From the NCBI RefSeq assembly GCF_914271545.1, contig NZ_CAJZAH010000002.1:310001-374000 (forward strand): a stretch of 64,000 bases of DNA, read 5' to 3'. This DNA comes from Cupriavidus respiraculi (GTDB lineage Bacteria > Pseudomonadota > Gammaproteobacteria > Burkholderiales > Burkholderiaceae). Below, piece after piece: positions 58,628 through 64,000 of the stretch; position 1 is the first letter of the stretch; the number at the start of each line of letters is the position of its first letter. The notes below the pieces were generated by a model. It was not told the origin of the DNA, did no database searches, and saw only the letters and a list, made by a program, of their open reading frames with translations. Both the position numbers and the translations under genes were made by a program.

Positions 58628-59339
58628 GCGCAGGCACTTCGCGCAAACGCTGTGGCGGGCCATCGAGGCCCAGCACGTCGTATCGACCATGCCCCTGGTC
58701 GATGGCCTGGAGGAACAGGCCGTGCTGGAAGCCGTGCTCGATGCCGGCAAGCCCGCGGTGCCTCCCGAAGCGCGCCACCTGCACTATCTGCTGTTCACCC
58801 CTTTTCGCTATCCGCCCTCGCCTTGGGGGTCGCGCTTCCGCGGCCCGCAGGACCCCGGCGTGTTCTATGGCGCCGACGAGATCCGCACGGCGTGCGCCGA
58901 ACTGGGCTACTGGCGCTGGCGCTTTCTCGCCGACAGCCCTGCGCTGCCGCGCATCGACGCGCGTCCGCAGACGTTGTTCCAGGTAGATATCCGCACGGAG
59001 GGCGTAGCCCTCGACGCCGCGCCCTTCGCCGACGACGCGGCACACTGGACCCACCCGCACGACTACGAGGCTTGCCAGGCCTTCGCCCGGGTGGCGCGCG
59101 CCGCCGGCCTGGGCATGATCCGCTACCAGTCGGTGCGCGACCCGCTGCATGGGCCGTGTGCCGCCATCCTGTCGCCGCGTGCCTTCGTCCATCCGCGGCC
59201 GCTGGTCACCACGACCTGGATGCTGACGGTGCGTCCCGACCGCGTCATCTGGCAGCGCGACGATCTGCTGCAACGCGACAGCTTCGAATTCGACGCCGCG
59301 CCCTGGCGCGCCATGTCGTCCGCGCCAGGCGGCTCGTGA
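58587..59339 (+). CDS. RES-domain toxin
   Basis: A 250-residue protein with a RES domain. The core PWGSRFRGPQDPGVFYGADEIRTACAELGYWRW (~79-111) supplies the conserved Arg (R83/R85), Tyr (Y94) and Glu (E98 or E105) of NAD+-degrading RES toxins such as MbcT. The best start is the GTG at 58587 inside the antitoxin gene, giving translational coupling. The toxin would deplete NAD+ if the antitoxin is lost. RES proteins near ~250 residues are somewhat longer than the core domain. Confidence 0.85.
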   Translation: MSFTTWTPPAVASERRHFAQTLWRAIEAQHVVSTMPLVDGLEEQAVLEAVLDAGKPAVPPEARHLHYLLFTPFRYPPSPWGSRFRGPQDPGVFYGADEIRTACAELGYWRWRFLADSPALPRIDARPQTLFQVDIRTEGVALDAAPFADDAAHWTHPHDYEACQAFARVARAAGLGMIRYQSVRDPLHGPCAAILSPRAFVHPRPLVTTTWMLTVRPDRVIWQRDDLLQRDSFEFDAAPWRAMSSAPGGS

Positions 59340-59367
59340 GGCAGTTGCCATCTTCCGCAGATAAGTG

Positions 59368-59396
59368 TTGCATTGCGAAAACACCTGCCCTATAAT
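59368..59396 (+). promoter_or_regulatory. promoter of the initiator tRNA gene
   Basis: TTGCAT (59368-59373) and a perfect TATAAT (59391-59396) are 17 bases apart, 15 bases before the first tRNA base. This is the best sigma-70 promoter in the window. Confidence 0.82.
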
Positions 59397-59411
59397 CACC
59401 TCTTCGACGGA

Positions 59412-59489
<78 letters not shown>

Positions 59490-59506
59490 CCGATCGATCG
59501 AAACAC

Positions 59507-59536
59507 AAGCCCGCACTCGCGGGCTTTGTTTTTTTT
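59507..59536 (+). terminator. terminator of the initiator tRNA gene
   Basis: AAGCCCGC (59507-59514), loop ACTC and GCGGGCTT (59519-59526) form a perfect stem followed by GTTTTTTTT. It begins 19 bases after the tRNA end. Confidence 0.88.
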
Positions 59537-59655
59537 GGCGCGGCCGTTCCCGCCCCGCCGACCTCCTCCTTCCGTAGCATCCCTTCCGCGCCCATCCACG
59601 CCGGTATCCCGCAAGCGCGGTGATAAACTCGCGCTATTCTCCCCGGACGGCCTCC

Positions 59656-60240
59656 ATGAAATTCTGCTCGAACTGCGGCCAAGCGGTCGTGCTGCGCGTA
59701 CCCGCCGGCGACAACCGCCCGCGTCATATGTGCGATCACTGCGGCACCATCCATTACGTCAATCCGCGCAACGTGGTCGGCACCATCCCGGTCTGGGAAG
59801 ACAAGATCCTGCTGTGCAAGCGTGCCATCGAACCGCGCTACGGTTTCTGGACGCTGCCGGCCGGCTTCATGGAGATCGGCGAGACGACGGCGCAGGGCGC
59901 GGCGCGCGAGACGCTGGAGGAAGCCGGTGCCCGGGTCCGGATGGGCGAGCTGTACTCGATCCTCAACGTCCCGCACGTGCATCAGGTCCACCTGTTCTAT
60001 CTCGCCACGCTGGAGGACATCGATTTCGCTCCCGGCGAGGAAAGCCTCGAAGTCAGGCTGGTGGAAGAAGCCGACGTGCCGTGGGACGAACTGGCCTTCC
60101 CCACCGTCATCCACACGCTGCGCTGCTTCTTCGCCGATCGTGCCGCTGGCCGGATCGCGGCGGGAGACTTCCGGCTGCATACGCTGGATATCGACAGGCC
60201 GATGCGGCCGCTGGAAGCCCGGGCCACCGTGGCCCCCTGA
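59656..60240 (+). CDS. Nudix hydrolase with N-terminal zinc ribbon
   Basis: A 194-residue protein. A zinc ribbon is formed by C4, C7, C26 and C29, and the Nudix box is exact: G70-x5-E76-x7-R84-E85-x2-E88-E89-x-G91. The combination recalls NudC-like NADH/NAD-RNA pyrophosphatases, but the protein is shorter and lacks the NudC N-terminal domain; many such beta-proteobacterial proteins act on other nucleoside diphosphates. The start is the ATG at 59656, which places the first Cys at residue 4. It is followed after 36 bases by aat. Confidence 0.88.
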   Translation: MKFCSNCGQAVVLRVPAGDNRPRHMCDHCGTIHYVNPRNVVGTIPVWEDKILLCKRAIEPRYGFWTLPAGFMEIGETTAQGAARETLEEAGARVRMGELYSILNVPHVHQVHLFYLATLEDIDFAPGEESLEVRLVEEADVPWDELAFPTVIHTLRCFFADRAAGRIAAGDFRLHTLDIDRPMRPLEARATVAP

Positions 60241-60276
60241 CGCACTGACGCCGGACATGTCCCAGGCGCCGCGCGC

Positions 60277-61020
60277 ATGATCACCTGGCTGGATCCGCAC
60301 GATCCGTTTCCGCCCGTGGACCAGGCGCTCGGCAGCGACTCCGATGCGCCCGGCCTGCTGGCGGCAAGCCGCGAGCTGTCGCCCCAACGCCTGCTGCTGG
60401 CCTACCGCCAGGGCATCTTCCCCTGGTACGCCGAGGGCCAGCCCGTGCTGTGGTGGAGCACCGATCCCCGCATGGTGCTGGTGCCGGACGCACTGAAGGT
60501 CTCCACCACCTTCCGCAAGACCCTGAAGCGCGTGCTGCGCGACGACGACTGGGAAATCCGCGTGGACGACGATTTCGTCGAAGTGATGGAGACCTGCGCG
60601 GCGGCGCCGCGCGAGGGACAGCACGGCACCTGGATCACCGCCGACATCGTCGACGCCTATGCGGCCCTGCACCGCGGCGGCATGGCCCACTCCGTCGAGA
60701 GCTGGTATCGCGGCGAACGCGTGGGCGGCCTGTACGGGGTCGCGCTGGGCACGATGTTCTACGGCGAGTCGATGTTTGCCCAGCGCACCGACGCCTCCAA
60801 GATCGCGCTCGCGGCGCTCTGTGCATTCCTCGCCGGCCACGGCGTCGCGATGATAGACTGCCAGCAAGAAACCGATCACCTGGCTTCCCTGGGCGCGTCC
60901 CCCATCCCGCGCGCAGAGTTCGTCGGCCACGTGCGGGTCGCCGCGGCGCAGCCAGCCATCGTGCCGTGGCGGTTCGACAAATCGGTGCTGGAATGGTGGA
61001 CGCGACCCCCCGCAACCTGA
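60277..61020 (+). CDS. aat: leucyl/phenylalanyl-tRNA-protein transferase
   Basis: A 247-residue Aat that adds Leu or Phe to proteins with N-terminal Arg or Lys, marking them for ClpAP. Motifs include [10 protein letters not shown] (~42-51), [10 protein letters not shown], the GTWIT region and the C-terminal [15 protein letters not shown]. It sits next to bpt, the other N-degron transferase, a common arrangement. The ATG at 60277 is the normal start. Confidence 0.94.
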   Translation: MITWLDPHDPFPPVDQALGSDSDAPGLLAASRELSPQRLLLAYRQGIFPWYAEGQPVLWWSTDPRMVLVPDALKVSTTFRKTLKRVLRDDDWEIRVDDDFVEVMETCAAAPREGQHGTWITADIVDAYAALHRGGMAHSVESWYRGERVGGLYGVALGTMFYGESMFAQRTDASKIALAALCAFLAGHGVAMIDCQQETDHLASLGASPIPRAEFVGHVRVAAAQPAIVPWRFDKSVLEWWTRPPAT

Positions 61021-61110
61021 GCGCCGGTCGTGGCCCGCCCGGGCGCGGCGCAGCGCTGGCGCCCCCCGGGCCGGTGCGCGGCGCTTGCTTGACCTGGCAG
61101 CAGCAAACCC

Positions 61111-61968
61111 ATGAGCAAGCTCAAGGAATTGCCCCTCTCAGCGCTGCAGTTCTATGCTACGGCGCCCTACGCTTGCAGCTATCTGGAAGGCCGCATGGCC
61201 CGCTCCCAGGTAGCCACTCCCGCTCACCTGATCAACGCCGACGTCTATTCGCGGCTGGTGCGCGCCGGCTTCCGGCGCAGCGGCATCTTCACCTACCGAC
61301 CCTATTGCGACGAGTGCCACGCCTGCACGCCGTGCCGGCTGGCGGTCGACCTGTTCGAGCCGGACCGCAGCCAGCGCCGCGCCTGGAACAGGCACAGCCG
61401 GCTCCAGGCGCTGGTGGCGCCGCTGACGTACGTGGAGGAGCACTACGCGCTGTACCTGCGCTACCAGTCGATGCGACATGCCGGCGGCGGCATGGATCAG
61501 GACAGCCGCGATCAGTACGAGCAGTTCCTGCTGCAGAGCCGGGTCAATTCGCGGCTGGTGGAATTCCGCGAACCGCCGGGCTCGCCCGAGGCCGGACGGC
61601 TGCGCATGGTCAGCATGATCGACGTGCTCGATGACGGGCTGTCATCGGTCTACACGTTCTACGATCCCGAGGATCAGAAAGCCAGCTACGGCACCTACAA
61701 CATCCTCTGGCAGATCGCCCAGACCCGGGAACTCGGGCTGCCCCATCTCTATCTCGGCTACTGGATCGCCCAGAGCCGCAAGATGGCCTACAAGGCGCGC
61801 TTCCAGCCGCTGCAGGTGCTCGTCGGCAATCAGTGGCGCCCCTTCAGCGCCGCGCTCGACGATGCCGCGCAGGCGCAGCCGTGCGGCAGCCGCCCCGAGT
61901 CAGCCACTGCCGTGCCGGTCGCGCCGGCCATGCCCGCCATCCCGCCCGCCGGCAAGCTCGAGACCTAG
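61111..61968 (+). CDS. bpt: aspartate/glutamate leucyltransferase
   Basis: A 285-residue Bpt that adds Leu to N-terminal Asp or Glu. The N-terminal Cys motifs are visible: [11 protein letters not shown] (C22) and [12 protein letters not shown] (C66, C69, C72, C75). The transferase core includes [21 protein letters not shown] and [19 protein letters not shown]. The last ~35 residues are Ala/Pro-rich and variable. It is 90 bases downstream of aat and convergent with a GntR regulator. Confidence 0.93.
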   Translation: MSKLKELPLSALQFYATAPYACSYLEGRMARSQVATPAHLINADVYSRLVRAGFRRSGIFTYRPYCDECHACTPCRLAVDLFEPDRSQRRAWNRHSRLQALVAPLTYVEEHYALYLRYQSMRHAGGGMDQDSRDQYEQFLLQSRVNSRLVEFREPPGSPEAGRLRMVSMIDVLDDGLSSVYTFYDPEDQKASYGTYNILWQIAQTRELGLPHLYLGYWIAQSRKMAYKARFQPLQVLVGNQWRPFSAALDDAAQAQPCGSRPESATAVPVAPAMPAIPPAGKLET

Positions 61969-61986
61969 CCGCTTCGCGGCGCGTGC

Positions 61987-62724
61987 TCAGGCGTTCTGCG
62001 CCGGCTTGTCGTCGATCGGGTCGGGGTGGATCTGCAGCACCGTATCGCGCTTCTCCAGCAGGTGGCGCCGCAGGATGGCGCCCAGCGCCTTGCCGTCGCG
62101 GGCTTCCAGCGCACGGACCATTTCCTCGTGATCGTGCACCGCGCGATCCCACTTCTCCGTCTGGTGGTTGGAGCGAAAGCGCAGCGCCTTCAGGCGCCGG
62201 TTGATCGCCTGGTAAGTCTGGCGCAGCACCGTGTTGCGCGCGGCCGCGTTGATGCGGTCGTGGATCTCCTGGTTGCGGCTGTAGTAGCCCGGCAGATCGT
62301 TCTGCACGCGGCAGGCCAGCATCGCGTAATGCAGCGCCTTGATCTCGGCCAGCTCGGCCGGGGTGATGCGCTCGCAGGCCAGCTCCCCTGAGAAGGCTTC
62401 CAGGCCGCTCATCAGCTCGAAGGTTTCCCAGATCTCGGCCTCCGTCATGCGCGAGACGCTGGCGCCCCGGTTCGGGGAGATCTCGATCAGCCCCTCCGCG
62501 GCCAGCACCTTGAACGCCTCGCGCAGCGGGGTGCGCGAGATGCCCAGCTTTTCGCACAGCTCGCGCTCGTTGAGCTTGACGCCCTGCGCCAGCACGCCCT
62601 CCACGATGAACTTGCGCAGGTGCTCGACCACGGTGTCGTGCAGTCGCTGGCGCTCGACGCGCGGCAGCACCGCCGCCCCGGCGGCGACGGGCGGAACCAC
62701 GCCGCCATCGAATGAATTTTGCAT
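61987..62724 (-). CDS. GntR-family (FCD-domain) regulator divergent from the aminotransferase
   Basis: A 245-residue regulator. A winged helix-turn-helix (~27-92, LNERELCEKLGISRTPLREAFKVLAAEGLIE) is followed by an FCD domain with metal-ligand-type histidines. Divergent transcription from the PLP aminotransferase, with two similar palindromes between them, makes that gene its likely target. The ATG at 62724 lies inside one of the palindromes. Ligand unknown. Confidence 0.88.
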   Translation of the reverse strand: MQNSFDGGVVPPVAAGAAVLPRVERQRLHDTVVEHLRKFIVEGVLAQGVKLNERELCEKLGISRTPLREAFKVLAAEGLIEISPNRGASVSRMTEAEIWETFELMSGLEAFSGELACERITPAELAEIKALHYAMLACRVQNDLPGYYSRNQEIHDRINAAARNTVLRQTYQAINRRLKALRFRSNHQTEKWDRAVHDHEEMVRALEARDGKALGAILRRHLLEKRDTVLQIHPDPIDDKPAQNA

Positions 62725-62728
62725 GCAA
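62717..62728. promoter_or_regulatory. operator TTTTGCATGCAA at the GntR start
   Basis: The core TTTGCATGCAAA (62718-62729) is a perfect palindrome spanning the GntR start codon. A near copy is at 62864. It would suit autorepression. Confidence 0.62.
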
Positions 62729-62863
62729 ACGTCCTCAACCCTGGGATTGACCTTATTCTACTTCACGCCCGCGAGCTCGCGTGTGGCCGCTCGCTGCCCG
62801 GGTAAACACTGGCGTCCGCGGTGCAATTTCGCCTTTTTCGCATGCTCTCCCTCTGCTACAGTA

Positions 62864-62875
62864 TTTTGCATTCAA
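62864..62875. promoter_or_regulatory. operator TTTTGCATTCAA before the aminotransferase
   Basis: Differs from the site at 62717-62728 by one base (T for G). It lies 55 bases before the aminotransferase ATG, in an AT-rich stretch likely to be its promoter. Confidence 0.62.
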
Positions 62876-62930
62876 TATCCAAACGACCAAACGAGCGTCG
62901 TTTGCCGACCACAACGAGAGGGGACACTGC

Positions 62931-64000
62931 ATGCTCACTTTGGACTTCCACCCTGCCGGCCGCCACTTCCTCCAGATTCCGGGGCCGAGCCCGGTGCCCG
63001 ACCGCATCCTGCGCGCGATGAGCTATCCGACCATCGACCACCGCGGCCGCGAGTTCGGCGCGCTGGGCCGCAAGGTGCTGGCCGATATCAAGAAGATCTT
63101 CAAGACCGAGCATCCCGTCATCATCTATCCGGCCTCGGGCACCGGCGCCTGGGAAGCGGCGCTGAGCAACACGCTGAGCCCCGGCGACGCCGTGCTGATG
63201 TTCGAGACCGGCCACTTCGCCACGCTGTGGAAGAAGATGGCGGAATCGCTGGGCCTGAAGCCCGAGTTCCTCGGCCTGCCCGGCATCGAAGGCTGGCGCC
63301 GCGGCGTGCAGCCCGACATGATCGAAGCACGGCTGCGCGAAGACACCGGCCATGCGATCAAGGCCGTGTGCGTGGTCCATAACGAAACGTCGACCGGCGT
63401 CACCTCCAATATCGCGGCCGTGCGCCGCGCCATCGATGCCGCCGGCCATCCGGCGCTGCTGCTGGTCGACAGCATCTCCGGGCTGGGTTCGGCCGACTAC
63501 CGCCACGATGAGTGGGGCGTGGACGTGACGGTCTCTGGCTCGCAGAAGGGCCTGATGCTGCCGCCGGGCATCAGCTTCAACGCGATCTCGCCCAAGGCCA
63601 TCGCCGCCAGCAAGCAGGCGAAGCTGCCGCGCGCCTTCTGGGGCTGGGACGAGATCATCGAATCGAACAAGAACGGCTACTGGCCCTATACGCCCAGCAC
63701 CAACCTGCTCTACGGCCTGTCCGAGGCGCTCGACATGATCCTCGGGGAAGGGCTCGACAACGTGTTCGCGCGGCACCAGCGCCTGGCCGAAGCCACCCGC
63801 CGCGCGGTCCGCGCCTGGGGCCTGGAGATCCAGTGCGCCGATCCCGCGGTGTACAGCCCGGTGCTGACGGGCGTGATGATGCCGGAGGGCGTCGACGCCG
63901 ACGCGGTGCGCCAGCGCATCTACGAGCGCTTCGACATGTCGCTGGGCCAGGCGCTGGGCAAGATGCGCGGCAAGATGTTCCGCATCGGCCATCTCGGCGA
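62931..64000 (+). CDS. PLP aminotransferase, serine-glyoxylate / alanine-glyoxylate class (3' end outside window)
   Basis: The first ~356 codons of a class V aminotransferase; the gene continues past the right edge. It begins MLTLDFHPAGRHFLQIPGPSPVPDRILRAM, with the RGREFG motif, the PLP phosphate segment YPASGTGAWEAAL, D180 in LLLVDSISGLG and the PLP lysine K206 in SGSQKGLMLPPG. These fit serine-glyoxylate aminotransferases, which make glycine and hydroxypyruvate. A GAGAGGGGA box precedes the ATG. Expected family length is ~400 residues, so about 50 are missing. Confidence 0.9.
   Translation, partial: MLTLDFHPAGRHFLQIPGPSPVPDRILRAMSYPTIDHRGREFGALGRKVLADIKKIFKTEHPVIIYPASGTGAWEAALSNTLSPGDAVLMFETGHFATLWKKMAESLGLKPEFLGLPGIEGWRRGVQPDMIEARLREDTGHAIKAVCVVHNETSTGVTSNIAAVRRAIDAAGHPALLLVDSISGLGSADYRHDEWGVDVTVSGSQKGLMLPPGISFNAISPKAIAASKQAKLPRAFWGWDEIIESNKNGYWPYTPSTNLLYGLSEALDMILGEGLDNVFARHQRLAEATRRAVRAWGLEIQCADPAVYSPVLTGVMMPEGVDADAVRQRIYERFDMSLGQALGKMRGKMFRIGHLG

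Overview
The window is a GC-rich, densely coded chromosomal segment that looks like Cupriavidus or a close Burkholderiaceae relative. The main reasons are a phaC-phaA-phaB-phaR cluster whose proteins closely resemble those remembered for C. necator, a BktB thiolase with the expected 394-residue frame, and an aerobic benzoyl-CoA (box) cluster. No rRNA, CRISPR array, insertion sequence or prophage gene was seen. About 50 genes can be supported. The last one runs off the right edge and the first is cut by the left edge.

1-22.6 kb is mostly housekeeping: the end of an M20 amidohydrolase, the ompR-envZ two-component pair, the AhpC/AhpD peroxidase system, ispD-ispF (isoprenoid synthesis), mfd (transcription-repair coupling), argE, an exported M20D peptidase, serB, a Fur-box-preceded small iron-linked membrane operon (two small membrane proteins plus a PepSY protein), a cystathionine beta-lyase-like enzyme, bktB with a tightly linked exported protein, rimO and a dusC-like gene.

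22.7-31.3 kb holds the polyhydroxyalkanoate locus. phaC (synthase, with an unusual Pro/Met-rich N-terminal insertion), phaA (thiolase), phaB (acetoacetyl-CoA reductase) and phaR (granule-associated repressor) are transcribed leftward from a recognisable TTGACA/AACAAT promoter. A small membrane protein, pgeF, rluD and bamD follow. 31.3-37.3 kb has a DinG/YoaA-type helicase, two small proteins and tex.

37.3-42.7 kb looks like a self-contained catabolic regulon of unknown substrate: a histidine-motif membrane hydroxylase, an MFS transporter, an iron-type alcohol dehydrogenase coupled to an alpha/beta hydrolase, and a divergent GntR regulator. The 12-bp palindrome CTAATATATTAG or a one-base variant lies upstream of each of the three leftward units.

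42.8-58.1 kb has kup and then an aerobic benzoate module. Leftward are benzoate-CoA ligase, an alpha/beta hydrolase and a branched-chain-type ABC transporter (livK-H-M-G-F order); rightward are boxR, boxC, boxB and boxA. Palindromes related to TGCACTATAGTGCA overlap the predicted boxR and boxC promoters and TGCA sites flank the bclA promoter, so BoxR probably controls all three. The semialdehyde dehydrogenase of the pathway (boxD) is not in the window.

58.2-64 kb has an MbcA/ParS-type antitoxin with a RES-domain toxin, an initiator tRNA-Met with its own promoter and terminator, a Nudix hydrolase, aat and bpt (N-degron transferases), and a GntR regulator divergent from a PLP aminotransferase of the serine-glyoxylate class, with paired TTTTGCAT(G/T)CAA sites between them.
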